This document shows, piece after piece, positions 34,392-48,700 of a stretch of 64,000 bases of DNA. The stretch is from Sthenelais limicola (lineage: Eukaryota; Annelida; Polychaeta; Phyllodocida; Sigalionidae): contig OW804097.1 in NCBI GenBank assembly GCA_942159475.1, forward strand, positions 8,895,685 through 8,959,684, written 5' to 3'. The translations under genes and the position numbers were made by a program. Under the pieces are notes generated by a model. The model was not told where the DNA came from. It worked only from the letters and a program-made list of their open reading frames with translations, and made no database searches. Numbering within the stretch: the first letter of the stretch is position 1; each line of letters opens with the position of its first letter.

Positions 34392-37300
34392 GAGAGAGAA
34401 ATATGTAGGCCTACCAACAAAGGAATTTTTGCGGAAAAAAAATCATCTTTAATATTTCAATTTTTGAAAATTCATATACATGCATCCATTAAAAGTTAAT
34501 AGTGTTACTGTTAGTTATAGAGCAATAGGGCTCAAACAGGCTGAATATCCTAGAAGTAAATGACACAAATCGGGTGGTAATTTTGGCTCTAGTCTACTCG
34601 TTGACATTTAGCCCATATACAAGTAGTCCACATGTACCTGGTCCTGGCCCTGCCTGGTATAGGCCTAATCAAAAGGGAAATGACAGACCGATTTCAACCA
34701 AGTGCCGAATGTTTCGAGTGAGGCTGTGGAGAAACTATAGGCGGGACTTGAATCTGTGAGGATACACGAACACCGCCAAAACCGGAAGTCATGCGATCAT
34801 ATTATCTCCCGAACGCACCGGCGCGGGAATGTGAGAGAGACTCGACCCGGGGACTCGACTCGTTCAGTGCTGGTAAGATTGAGAAAACACTTGAGAATTC
34901 TATACTGTCATGCCGATCTTTTACATGTACTGATTGCATCAAGTGTTAGTTTATTAGATGTCGTTATTGCTATTGAGCAATCAGTTTTAGTAAAATATAA
35001 TCGCGCCATTTCAGAATTGAAAGTCTAACGGCGGCACGCATAGGGGTGATAGGCTAGCCATAGCCATAGCCTGGCCCTATAATTATAGGGCATGGCCGTG
35101 CGGTGGACGGAGCATCATCGTCTTCAGGCATTAATAAATCAGCAAAATTATTTGTCTGGTACTTGTAGAATAGATGTATTTCATCACTGATTTAAATCCG
35201 CACATAAGACTCCACATGGATGTCGTCATGGCATTAAGCAACCATCACTCACTCACTCATTTCATTGCATGTCGCTGAGTTGTGGCCGTTTTCCACCAGT
35301 GGGCACTAGTGAGGTCTTCCAACAAGTGCAACTACTCGATCACTCAAACTTAGCCTTAGATGTTACTTTTGGACAGAAAATGCCAAAACACTACTTAAAA
35401 GTGCATATCTTGGTCCGGCTAAGTTCATGAGAAAATAAACCTAAATCCTCATAGATGTGCCAAATATCAACACTTATTTTTTAGTAATTATTTTTTTTAA
35501 AATTTCATTTCAGGCCAATATAATGTAATTATAGACACTTACAAAAAGACGCTTTTATTCATCATGGTTGTTTTCAAGCGTTGCCTCGTAACTAAAAATA
35601 CTACAAATACTTGCAATTCTTTCAAAAGACGAGGTATGTCAACATTACTTCAACAGGGATGCAAGTTGTCCGTCAGTTGACGGATTTCCTTCAATCTCCT
35701 CATTACCAAAATCTGTATATTAATTTCCCATATGTCTCCCAAATTACCTATAAAACCCTTTAAAAAGGTTCATTATGAACGGACTGACTGAATAGTATGT
35801 CCATCTACCCCAAACATTGCATTGTAATATATGGGAGAGCTATGTACCACTCGCCGCCTGCATCACTCCCTTGTCAGCCAAGGTTCCGCTAGCAACTCGG
35901 TAGAGTGATAGCATCGGGAGTTTAGCCGAATTCCGCTTAGCGGAGGGGACTCACCGTACACCACTAACCGGAGCTGGGGCAGACGACCCGGCAGACAGTA
36001 GTGTGCCTGCCTATCAACTTTTCTATCAACTATTAAGTTTGAATATATATATGTATATGTCTATATGCATAATCCCTTCAGTTGTAAGCACTTTGGAAAG
36101 AATATTTTTATCTCAGAAATTTGTCCGTCAATTTTGCATACCCCAACTTGCTTCCCTGCTTCAACCGCTAACCTATGAATCAAAACTCGTTAAACACAGA
36201 AAGAAAGAAAGCAAAACTCATATTCCTATCTTTGCCATGGTCCTGGGTAAGACCTTAAAGTGCCTTTCTGTCTCTATTTCTCTGTCTCTCTCTCCCTTCT
36301 TCTCTATCTCTGTTTCCTGGGTATGATCATAAACTGCCTCCCTCTCAGCTATCCCGCCCTTGGTATAACCATCTTAAATGTGTTGACAAGCGGCTTCGCC
36401 ACTTGAGCCCATATATTATATCATATAATTTTATTTTTTCTAAAAAAAATGACCTGCTGAAATCAAATGCTGTCCCGTTTCAGAGAATTACTATAGGCTA
36501 ATGTGTGGATGGGTACATTCTTTCTCTGAGAGAAAAAGAGAGAGAGAGAGAGAGGGGGGGGGGGAGGGAGATAAAGAAATGACAGAGAGAGAGGGGGGAG
36601 CGTTGGAGATAGAGGTTAGACAGTAAACAGATGAATACATTTTTTTATCCTTCCTCCCCTTTCGTCCCCCTCCCTTTCCCCCTCTCCGACTTACTGCTAC
36701 ACCCCTTTCCTCTTGTTCCACCCCCTACTCTTCCTCCACCTCCCCACTATACCTATTACATAAAGATTCATATTTATATGGTTTGGGTCAATTGGGATAT
36801 ATGGGGAATAAGGGCGTAAAGCAACCAATCTCACTCACTCACTCCTCCCCGCACTCCCCCCTTCCCCCAGGAGGAGGTTGAGGTGGGGCAGGAGAAGGAA
36901 GAGAGATAGAGGAGAAAGAGGAGGAGGGGTTTGTAACAGTTTGTAACAGGTATGGTAGCAGGACGGGGAGGAGGAGGAGGATATGAGTTTTATAGAGGGA
37001 TAGAGAGGGAGGAACAGAGAGAGAGAAGTTCACAGAAGGAGAGGGGAGAGTGGGAGGTGTAAAAGCTACTGAGGGTTACCTTTTTATGGGGATTGGTGCG
37101 AGCTGTGGTGGAGATGACTGAGGGGTGCGGGGAGCCACTGCCCTATGCTATGGGGGAGTTAGTGAGAGGACAGCGACGTAATAGGTCCGACTGGGTTTTT
37201 GACCCATGCTCTCTGGCTCTCTCTCATGTAGTTTGACCCTCCTCAGTTCTCTCACATGGGGGTGGTTATAAGAGGGAAGAAAAGCCCGGTACCAGCAGCC

Positions 37301-39103
37301 TCTCTTTACTTCACTGGTCCCCCGTTCCCCCCTTTTCCATGAGGGGATATCAGTAAGCGGACGCCCCGTCTTTATTATATAGGCTACAAGCGGCTTTGCC
37401 ACTTTAGCCCACATAGGTCTATATCATATAAATGCGCAGAATGAAAAGGCTGACAGAAAGAAGTTTAAAGCGTTGTGTAGGCCAATGAATGACGTCATGC
37501 GCTACTCGCGGTAATTAGCGCAAGGGAAAGCGTGCTGTGGTGAGGGGTGAGGCTATGGTGGAGATGCACTTGACCTCTCACCGCTCACGAAAACACCTGA
37601 AGTAAACCAAAGAAAAAAACCCAGGCGCCCTACCGCTGTATACTGGCGCCGGGCCTCGCTAGCTTCGGGAGTGGTGACACTCAAGCTCTCGAGATATCTC
37701 ACACATTGCGATATTCTGCTTGCAGCCTGCCACTAACTTCCACAGCGTTTTTAAAGAGGGTTCAATAAGGGCGTAAAGCAACCAATCTCACTCACTCCTA
37801 TCTTTGCCAAGTTACTTAATCAGGATAGTGTAGTGTTTGTTCCACTTCAAAATCATTATTAGATCACTAGACGAAAAAAATAAAATAAAAATCAGTATTT
37901 ACATTGTTTTTAGTTTTTAGGACCCAATAACGTATGGTAGTTTTTAGGACCCAATAACGTATGGTACTAAGTTTTGGAGTCCAGTCATTGTCTGTTTTTT
38001 CTGTTGTGACTATCTCCCAATAGATGATCAGGGTGAGAATGTTCTGACATTAAAACAATAAAAACATTTCATTCTTTTACAACATGCCGAATCAGTGAGC
38101 AAAATTGGTTATCTACTATTACAGGATGTATTACCTTGGAGTAGATCTCTCACCTCCAAAAATGCATGTTAGTGTGAATGTCACTCTTGGGAGCTCGGGG
38201 ACATTCAATTGATAATTACTCTGGCATTATAGGGAGTTGTCTCAGTATGGAGCTGATTTATAATTATTAATACTGGTTCATGTAGAGTCTAGTTGATCGT
38301 GTGAAGTCTGCATGAAGATATGGACTAACACTAACATGATTGTGTATCTTGCTAGCTTTATAATAATAACTCTAGTAGAGCAACGGTCAGCGTTGGAGAA
38401 CTGAATAGGCATCTCAAACTCAATGGATAGGTGCAGGAACTGGACCATAGTCTGGGCGTTCAATCAAGTCAGTTAGTCAGTAAGCATAAGTCCATAAAAA
38501 GAAGTTGAGTCAGCGTCAAGAGTAGAGTGACTCCACTAAGACCTGGGGGCCTTTATATATAATTAAGGTTTCGTCATCCATACTGGGCCTTGAAGCAATG
38601 TTCTAGAACATTCTAGCAAACACCAAGTAGCATTGCATTAGAATTACTTGGTATAGAAGGATAGAGATGGGGCTTGCATTACCCTGGAAGTCCAAGGACG
38701 AGCTTGTGAGTGACTCGCCCATGGTGCAATGTACTCTAAATATGGGAGGAGCAGATCTGGCACAATACCCTGACTCATGTCATCATGAGGGGCAATGCCT
38801 CAGACTGCGTCCTATTGCAATATCGGATAACATACTGACTAAGTATGGCCGAGTTTGTTCAATACAATTAAATACTTTATTTACGCACCTCTTAAACAAT
38901 TAACTTCAAAGCAATACAATAAGTTTAACCCGAAACACTGAAAAAAATATACTTAAACAATAAAACATTAACATTAGTATGTTATCCCCCAAAAACAACT
39001 TTGAGGTCTGACCCGAAATATGTAATCTAAGTCTGAAAAACAAAAGAAAGACCCCAGAGGTCGCATGGTAGAGGATGACATTAGTCTTATAATTTGTCCT
39101 GGT

Positions 39104-39165
39104 ACAATGTTAAAGGATATAACATCAGCTAAATAGATAGCTGATTTTATATCCTTTAACATTGT
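39104..39165. repeat. 62-nt hairpin with 28-bp stem
   Basis: ACAATGTTAAAGGATATAAC starts the left arm (39104-39131); the right arm is 39138-39165. Only one of 28 positions mismatches and the loop is AATAGA. It lies about 275 bp before the copy B start codon. It could be a microRNA-type precursor or a tiny MITE. Confidence 0.85.
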
Positions 39166-39440
39166 CATTTAAACAATTAATTTTTTTTAATGAATTGACA
39201 ATGAAAACTAATTTTGTATAGATATTAATATCTGTGATACAACAAAGTGTCATGTCAGCAGGCAAGCCCCTGGGGGTCATCCCACCTGCAAGTCAGGGAG
39301 GTTACAACACAGATGATACAACTCGCACACCACTACTGTCAATAACTGACCGTATATATTTGAATGATTTCATAGGTGAGGACACTTTTCGCCTACTAAT
39401 CAACCATCCAACAAACCAATAGAACAAGCCTACCACCACC

Positions 39441-39691
39441 ATGCCCAAGGTCAAGTCTAAAGATGCCCATGTCCCCAAGGACCATCCATATTGGAAGATG
39501 ACAATGAAGCAACTCACAGAGCAACTGAAGAAGAGAGGAGCAGACGTTTTAGGTCATAAAGCAGACCTCGTGGCAAGGCAAGTATAGATATGTATAGAAG
39601 CTGTTGGATAGTTTAGAGAGAGAAGCAGTTGACACTGATTTGAGCCAGGAAGCAGGGCCTGTGTGAGTGTGGGCGGGGCACTATTATAGCA

Positions 39692-39722
<31 letters not shown>

Positions 39723-42700
39723 AGATTTTATTTCGGACAAATTTCACAAACGTGATACCTTTCAATGCCGAAAGTGGCTCTGCATTAATACCCGAGGTTT
39801 TGGATGGTCTGAGTGGTCTGTTGCCTGGTGGACAATTCGAGGGGTGTTAGCCCTGAGAATTTCCACCAGGCAACAGACCACTTAGACCATCCAAAACCTC
39901 AGGTTTTAGTGCTTTTAGACCCGGTTTGGTCAGATTCGACTGTTATTTACCACTTACTGACTTTTATTTACCAGTTCTTTCAATGTCTATAACCCCCATT
40001 CCTTACCGGAAGTTGCCGGAAGTGATTGCCGTGGTCTATTGTGACAAAAATACACCCCAGAATCTGATCAAACTTGGGTCTAACAGACACGGGCTTAGGG
40101 GCAGCAGAGCATACACCTGGGGCTCACACACTGTAGTGTCTGTATGCACCCACCTGTTCCAAGCTGTTGTATGCACATCTTTGAAGTGTCTGGTAAATAC
40201 TGTAGTGCATTTTCACATTTAACTAAATATGTCCAAACATCGCTTTGTTTTGTCCAGAATGGAGAAGTATTTAGATACATTTACCAGTCGTCCATGGAAC
40301 CATGTCCAATTTACCTGCAAAATTATTTATTTTCCTGGAGTGGATAAAACATAATGTGCATGGTGTTGTCACACATATCCTCATGTGGTGTCATTAGATT
40401 TCTGTTATTGGTGGTGTTATTAGATTTCTTTCTGTCACTTAAGAGACTTTTACTCAGGAGCCCTCCCTGTGTCCATTGGCAGCTGTACCCCTATACATAT
40501 AATGTAATTTATTTTTCACCAGTCATGAATCCTATATATATTATATCGAATCATCCCTATTCATATATAGTGTTTGAGTTTATTATTGAGTGAGTATCAG
40601 TTTGTTTTACCTTATTCTTACATAAGGGTAACTACCTAAATTTTCATTCCATTTACATGCTACCTGCATGCTGGCTCATGCCAGAGTTATTATTAATTAA
40701 CTGTGATTGGACAGCTTCACCCATGCAGGTGCCCCCCCTCGCATATAAGGGGCACTCTGACCCCTCATTTGGTAACTTACCATCTGTACCATCTGTAAGA
40801 ACGATATTAGGTGTATAATACATCCTGAACAGATTTTTTAACTCAAGTGTTGTGAGATTGATCCGGTGATACAGATGTTCTTTTGTGGTCAAGTGATTTC
40901 AACTTTCCCTTCAGATTTTATTATTCATGAGTTTTATATTTTCTGTCTAGACTGGAATCATGTGACAGGAATGCCAACTTAGTGACCAGTAGCCAAGAAG
41001 CACCAGTCCCAGATATGAACACTGACACAAAGGTAAATATATCTTTATTCAGCATCAGTCTACATCAGTCCTACTAGTGCTATCACTGACAGTTGCTGCT
41101 ACTTTTAACGCCCAACTCATAATTGTTTCCAATGGCCCAGTCACAAACTGACTCACAGGCACCTTCTAAAAGGTGAAGCGGCTTCTGTATGTCAGACATG
41201 CAACACTCAAGTGAGTGTAGAGCATCTCTTAATACATTGTCAGGCAACCAAGAGAAACAGAATAAAATTCCTGCAAAATCGCAGGACACTGCAGAGTATT
41301 TTCCGGGAATCTACAACGGGAACAAAAATATTCTTGATTTCCTACGGGAAACCAAATTGTACGACAAAATTTAGGTAACCTAAGTGAAGCCTGACTTCGT
41401 CAGGCCAAACTCTGTTTCATGAAATAGGGAGTTTCACAGAATAAAATAATAAAACCACAGTATATCTGCTAACTTTTAATTACTATTAGCGGAGGTGAAA
41501 CTAACCAAACCAAACCAAACCAATTCCAATGGCCTCCCAACACTTGTAATTGTCACCCATACTTATATCAGAAATTTATGTCAGTTGAAACTTATATTAA
41601 CTGTAAATTTTAATTTTGTATCTTGAACCCCATGGCTGTACTGAAACTGAAAGTTTCACTCTGTAATTCCAGATATTGAATATGTCAGAGGCTTGGTGAG
41701 TACATAGCGTTTATTCTCTTAACTAAATTGAGTTTAGTGTCTGCTGAGGCACTTTGTGGCAAGGTAAAAAGAACATCAACACTTTCATTGCATAAACCAA
41801 TGTGTTTTGAGGGGTCTGAGTGGTTAAGGCTAGGACTCTTTTAAACAGTTTGGTTGCTGTACGCCCTGATTGAGTCCTGGGTTTGAATCCCATAGCGACG
41901 TACCATAAGATTAATTTCACCTCCAGACTCCCACCTGCTTGTGTTTAGTGCAAGCATCTTCATTTAACCATTTAGTATTATTTTGTATCAATTTTATCAT
42001 TTTGTATAAATTTTTAAACAATTGTTTAGGGTTATTTCGAGGGGAGGATATTAGACTACCATTACGTTAGACTGTATATAACTATACCTCCATGATATAT
42101 ACAATCGAGAACACCCAGAAACTTTGTTACTTCTCGCGTGCGTTTGTTATGACTTGACCACTGAGCCATATATGGCATGCGCTTGACCACTGACCCTCCA
42201 TATATGGCATGCCCGCTCTATATATGGCATGCCCGCTCCATATATGGCATGCACCAACCCATATGCCCGCGCATGTGCCGTCTCATACGAAAAAACAAGA
42301 TGGCGGCCACGGTCCAGCCAAGAAAATAAAACTGCTTTCTGGCTGCTTTGAATGATTTTACACAATAATCCTGGCATATGAGGTTGAAAACAAGGTTAGA
42401 TTAAACGTTCAGGCATTTATATTCAGTCGCTGGTTAATCATTACGGCTTCGGTAGTCACTGTCCACCACGACCGCCGTACCATAGGTAGATAGGTAGACA
42501 CGCGCATGCGCAATACGAAAACAAGATGGCGGCCACGGTCTTTGCCGTAATCAGCCAAGAAAATAAAACTGCTTTCTGAGCGCTTTGAATGATTTTACAC
42601 AATAATCCTGGCATATGAGGTTGAAAACAAGGTTAGATTAGACGTTCAGTCATTTATATTCAGTCGATGGTTAATCATTACGGCTTTTGTAGTATCCACA

Positions 42701-45700
42701 AGCATAGGCCGGGGCTATAATGACTCGGTGGACATAAGGGTCCACTAGCACGAAGGTCCATTGTGCCGGCTGCTAGGCCCGCTACGGCGTGTGCAGCTAC
42801 GAGCTCCGCCAACACAGCCGCCTAACCCTACGTAGACACGCACATGTGCATGAGGCTAAGTAAAAAGCATGGCTTCCCACAAGACGGAGGTGGTGATATT
42901 TCCACCAAAAGGAATATCGTCAGACTATAATATGTTCATAAACTATTGTTTGGGATAGTATTTGAAGTCAACATGACTGATTTATGCAGATTATACGGAT
43001 GTTATTGTGTCAGAGACCAGAAACGGGTTCGCTCGAAGAATGTGCGATCGGTGAAATTGTAAATACTAATAAAAAGGTTGGTTAGATTTAATTCGATATG
43101 CTTCATTTCTTTCGATTTCCAAGCCTATGTCAGTTCTGTTTGCCTCGAGAAAGCCTGTACATATAATCATTACGCATTCTTAAGCTGGTAGAACTGACAG
43201 CAACAGGCTTGTGTGTGTGCGTGGCTTCAAATCAACTACGTAATTCTGTAAGGAACATCAACATGTTAAAAAATGAACAAATATGGTTGGAATCTTGAGA
43301 AATCTGCTAATATATAGGCTAGTATCACTCAATATAAACTATAAAGCCTCGTTGAATGATATGTTGTAAAGAATTGCAATTCTTGTGGGTTGAATTTACC
43401 ACTAAAATGGCATCCAACTACTCTGACTTCATCATTTCCATACCGAATCTCTGGGCAAATTGCCATTGCATTCTCACAATGTCATGTTGATTTGTCTATA
43501 CATGAACTTAGAATCTGTAATATTGTGTAATTATTGCAAGGTGTAAATATCAGTAGGTCATCAAAATTATTCACAGATTCCAGACACAGTGGAGGGGGGA
43601 TGTTTAAAATGGCTTCCATACGATATTGGATCTCATGTACTGTTTATGAGAATATTATAGTATTTACTCTAATGTTGTCATGCACATTTATATAGCTCAA
43701 AGAAAGAAAATAAAGTTTGGAAAGCTGTTTGGTCAGCAAGGACATATTATTTTTCGGGAACTAGTTCAAGCATTAGAATGAAATTATTATTTCAGTGTTT
43801 TCCATTGATTTCATGTTTCTAGACCTAGTCGATCAACTATTTCCACTTTCCGATCGACCATTTCCACTTTTCGATCGACTATTTCCACTTTTCGATCGAC
43901 TAGTTCGTACTTATGCAATTACACACTCCGTACATACATTTTTATTTTAATAATATACATTGCAGTTTTGAATCGGAACTTCAGGTGAAGGTCAGTAAGA
44001 GGTGTCCCCTGAAATATTCTCCCCCGCAATGTCTTAAATGTTGTAAGATCGTCTTAAGATACTGTAAGTCGACTTACATATAAGATTCCCTAAAATCACG
44101 TTAGTACAACAGAATTTAAGATCATCTTATATTTTGGTAACCATCTTAAATATAAGACAAGTGCCTTCGGCACTTGGATTGTAGAGGCAGTTGTGTTTCT
44201 ACTTCTTATAGGAATCCAACAATTTAGTTAATCAAAAAGTCAGAATAGTCAATAGAAAAGTCAGTCACCTTCTCATAGATTATATTTCATGATATCAAGA
44301 GTAATTAGAGACAACAGATAATATATCTCTAAGCCAACTGATCCACCGCAACTGTTAGACTGTTAAACTGTGTCCGACCCGATGGGGCCGAGAGGTCCTT
44401 TAAAAGACTGTTAAAATTAGGAGTATTAGCTTGTTATCAATAACCAATGAAATTCCAATTAATTTAAATTTATACAAAACTAATAAGAAGAACAATCAAC
44501 CAGGATGCTAACTCTGCTTTATGAGTATGAGTACCACAGCTGTCATCACCACCTCAGTTTCTTTCTTCTGGCATATCTATCATCCTGGGGTCAGCTGGGG
44601 GTGCCAGCAGGTTTGCTGGGGTTTAGAAATCGTATAATGTATAATTTACATGCAATGACGTGCAATGAGCTAGTTTCAGTGTCACATCCACATCTATTTT
44701 TAGTAACTCAGTGGGGTGACTTAATTTCTTCAAGTACATGTATATATAGCTAGTTGTAGGGGTAAGTGTGGAAACGAGATATTTAGTGTTGAATTGTTTG
44801 AGATTATGTTCATATTTTTCAGCTCTGCTCTTTGCTAGATTGATTTTCCATTGTACTTAGGACCCATATTTTGTCGGGGAATTTATCCGACTTTTTACCA
44901 GCCTCCCACTTTCATCCCTGTTGTTTATAACAAATGGTCAGAGCACAGCTTGCACCATATTCAAAGAGACCCCAACCAACAGGGTCACCTGTATCTAAAT
45001 TATTCTCACTGACGAATGATGGTTGGGTGTAGGTCTTCTTAAATAATGATTGCAGTTCTGCAATATAGAATGTGTGCCTCAGGAAGTGCTATATATAGGT
45101 ACGCGCGTATAATTAAAACCTATTATGGTAGTATACTCCCCCTTCATATATCTTGGGTAGTAGCCCCCCTACTATTCTAGATATGCAAGCCCGCACATGC
45201 GTGCTTGGACGTGTGGGTCATGCCCACACTCACATAGAGAATAAAAAGTTAACATCAAGAAGCCGCCGTGTCCACTTGCTTTTTCCCTTACATTATATAC
45301 GATAATATAACAGAAGTAGTCCCTCTAACAAGATTGTTACAATAATCAAACCCTTTTATTCCAGTACTGACACCAGCAGTGTTAAACCATGGCAAGAGTC
45401 CCATGAAGAAGGTCAGAAGATGGTCAGTGGTGACAGGACACTGGTCAGCAAGTTGTTTGATGGCATGCCTTTACTTAGGTCTGAACTGGTTGTGTCTGAT
45501 GAGTTCTGGGACATGTTGGTACAGAAGAAAGTTATTGACACAAAGTTGAAATCCGATTTAAAGGTATTTTTAATGTACTTTGGGTTATTTTGCTATTTTC
45601 TAAGGGAAAGTGCACTTCCTTATTTTTGTTTACTTTCCAAACCTTGATATCTTTTTGACTGCTTGTAGGGCATAAAGATAATTGTATTGGCATATAACTG

Positions 45701-48700
45701 ATTTTTTTTAAAAAAAAAAGATCCAAAATCTATAATTATGATGCATATATCATGGATACAATACATTTTCCAGGCATTCGATACCCAGGAACTCCAGGTG
45801 CATGATTTGGTGGGGCACCTGATGAAAGACAAGGTGCACCAGGTGCATGGTTTCCTCTGGGTGCTGGTGCACACTAAGCAGCATAGCCTAGTGGAGCAGT
45901 TGGGCTTCCCTGCCAAAAACTACTGTGATGCCCAGCCAATGCTAAAGTGAGTAATTAATAATGTGTTAAAATGTCTATGATCAATTTGCTACTTTTAAAT
46001 AAATGTGGGAAACATCATGGTTGGCTTGATCTGGTTCTCACATTATCTCAAATAAAGTACAGCTGTCAGTACAATTGTGCTGATATACACCGTTTCAGCG
46101 AGCATGCGCAGTGAGTTTGACCAGGAGAATTAAACATTGGGTTAGAAAAACTAGGTCACAGTGACCAGCCATGGGATTACGCTTGGATCACATTTGCTCA
46201 CAAAACTCACATATCAGGGAAGAACAAGTAATTCCTTTTCTCATATATCCAAAGGGATATGTGATCTATCGATCTGGTAAAATGAACTACTTTTAAAATA
46301 CTTAATAAAGAATTTAGATGAGTTTGAAGTTGTTGCATTGGCATGCTGTTGGTTTGCGCATGTTCCTTGAGCCACCTCCCATTGAGCAAGCAGGCAACTG
46401 TGGATCGCCCAGTCCCTATAACTAGGGGTGAGTTATGTGTTTCTACAGAGGCAGAGGCAGATCTTCTAGTGTTGCAGGAAATGCAACAGATTGAGGGGAC
46501 CTTGGATTTATCTAGTGTGGTCATGGTAGTTTTCTCTTCTATTTTAAAAACTATTGAAGTGGGAATGACCTGTCCATGCATATCTCCCAGTGTCCCAGTG
46601 GTGTAACCCATTCCGCTGGCTATCCCCAAGCATGCTTCATCCACTGTTTCTGACATAGAATTTAATCAAATATTTCAGGTTTTTGCTGATGTGACATCCT
46701 AATGTATTTTAACAGTATGGAAAAAGAACTCTTGGCCATTAACTCACAGAAATCCTGATTCATTTCTATGAGGAAAAACGACCTTACTGAACTTGAGAAG
46801 TCTTAAAAAGTTGACTTCCCCCATGTATAAGTATAGGTCGGGGAACTTTCTATCCTAACAAGTTAGTTCAGAATTCTACCAATGGTGACGGGCCTCTAAC
46901 CGAAACACTGCAGGTTCTCTTATTAAATAAAGTCATACCTGCAGTATACAAATATCCCTAGTAATTACAACCTTGAAAGAAACATTTGAAATGTCCTAAA
47001 CAGACCCCATGATTCGCCAAACTACCCAAAATCAATTTTGATGTCACCCTGGCTAAAACAGCTGTGTTACCCTTCGCCAGCCAAGCCAGTGCGAATGGGT
47101 TGTGGGCATGGTTTGGTTGAAGTTTGAATCATGTTTTCCTCCCTTTAGATCCCTAATAAGCAATTTGTTGCTAATAGTGAGCGTGGAACAGGTTATAACT
47201 GGACTGGTATGAGTTTGTTTGAACTTAGATGGTTTGAGATGAAGCTTGTGCAGTCCTGAAAAAAGTTTTTGTTTTTGTAAAATGATAGAAATACTAAATC
47301 ACATTTGTACTGATGGCATGAATGTAAAAAGGGGTATTTGGTAGAAATGGATGATTAAATATCAATCCGGTATAAATTGAGTGAAAGATAACAGAAATTG
47401 ATATAATCATTTAACATAATACCATTAATTTTATCAAAAGTAAGGCTACCTCTTATAATCTGTATAGTCTTTAATCTTCCAGATGTTTTTCCAATTAAAT
47501 CATTAAAACTACTTTCAAATTTGAGATCTTCTTGTAACGCAATGCCTAGATATCTAAATTTCATGACCCATTCAATTTCCATTTTAATTTGATTTATTGG
47601 TTGTATGTCTCTGTTATGCACTTTATTACATTGCTTTAGTTTTTTGTTAAGTTATACCAAGTTTGTTGAAGTTGTTGATTTTCTCACAGTCCCTGATAAC
47701 TGAGTCTATGAGTTTTGCATAACTGTCTTCTATATTTGATAAAACTTCACTTCAAGTTTCATATTAGCCTCTAGTACTAAGTTGTTAATATCAATCAAAT
47801 ATAGTATAAACATTAAAGGACCAAGTATTGACCCCTGTGGAACTCAGGTTATGATATTGGCTTTTTTTGAAATTCTTGTACTGTTACCTGTTGGCTTCTG
47901 CCTTGCAGGTAACTTCTAGGCAATTTTATGGTTTTATCACTAATATTGTAAACTTTTCATTTATTCAACAATGGATTATATGGCACACAGTCAAAAGCCT
48001 TAAAGTGGCTAAGATAGTTAAAAACACAGGTTTGGGAATAAAATTGAATAAATATCTGTTAAAGAATGAAATATATCATTTCGGCTTCTCCAGGGATTTT
48101 TTAGGTAGGTTCAGACAGACAATATACTAGAATAGTGGGAAGAAATTGTGTTACTCATGATTCTAGCCCAGAACAGTGAGAAGAGTCTTTAAGATAATCA
48201 AAAAATGTACATGCTATGAATTTCTTGTCATTAAAACCCTTAAAAACAGGGCCAAACAGCTAGTGCTGCTCCCGAACAATTAGTGTTTATACACATGGAA
48301 GCCTGACTTATCATAGACATGATACAACACCTGATGATGCCCAAACCAGGGCGAAAGCTTGTGAATAAACCATAGAAAATCATAACACAGGGTTTTATTC
48401 CATCCCATTAAGGAAACATCAATTATGTAGAACCCGGCCCCCCTAGTATAACACCATCACTTCTCACCTGCAATATTTATCATAGACATATTCTAAGTAA
48501 AGTTTTTGCTTTCAGATCATCCTGTATCAAATGTCCATCATGCCTGGAGGTATTTACCACCAAGGCCTACATTATGGTGCAGTGTGGACACTATGTCTGT
48601 CGTCCCTGTATCAAGGGTGCCTGTTTCTCAGTGGAAGCAGACAAGACAGAGGCTATAACATGCCCTGTACCAGATTGTGGTGAGGTTACCAAGACACTCC

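Larger units (their letters stand above)
34291..39440. other. intergenic region upstream of copy B
   Basis: No supportable gene. There is a GC-richer patch with an ACCGGAAGT ETS-type site (near 34781-34789) and a possible untranslated exon ending at a GTAAGA donor near 34873. Pyrimidine- and purine-rich simple sequence covers about 36260-37060. A segment with AAGGGCGTAAAGCAACCAAT occurs twice (36808 and 37768), and another with CAAGCGGCTT twice (36389 and 37387), so these are pieces of dispersed repeats. A 27-bp tandem duplication is at 37911-37966. Sequence from about 39340 on is shared with the 5' flank of copy A and is probably 5' UTR or promoter. Confidence 0.45.

Noticed and set aside
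35870..35960. tRNA-like sequence with ACTCGGTAGAGTG
   Set aside because: A-box resemblance only; no B-box GGTTCGA and no cloverleaf closure.
36240..37060. Ser/Leu/Pro-rich frames
   Set aside because: Translations of CT/AG simple sequence.
38551..38562. TATATATAA before copy B
   Set aside because: Nearly 900 bp from the start codon with no evidence of a transcript start; AT-rich DNA gives such boxes by chance.
42870..42960. ATG with 29 codons after GC-rich DNA downstream of the TISU-like repeats
   Set aside because: No donor in frame and no known protein; too short to support.
46207..46656. 149-codon minus-strand frame in intron 5 of copy B, with an overlapping 87-codon plus-strand frame
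   Set aside because: No recognisable domain in either, no splice context, and the two overlap; probably chance or an old repeat.
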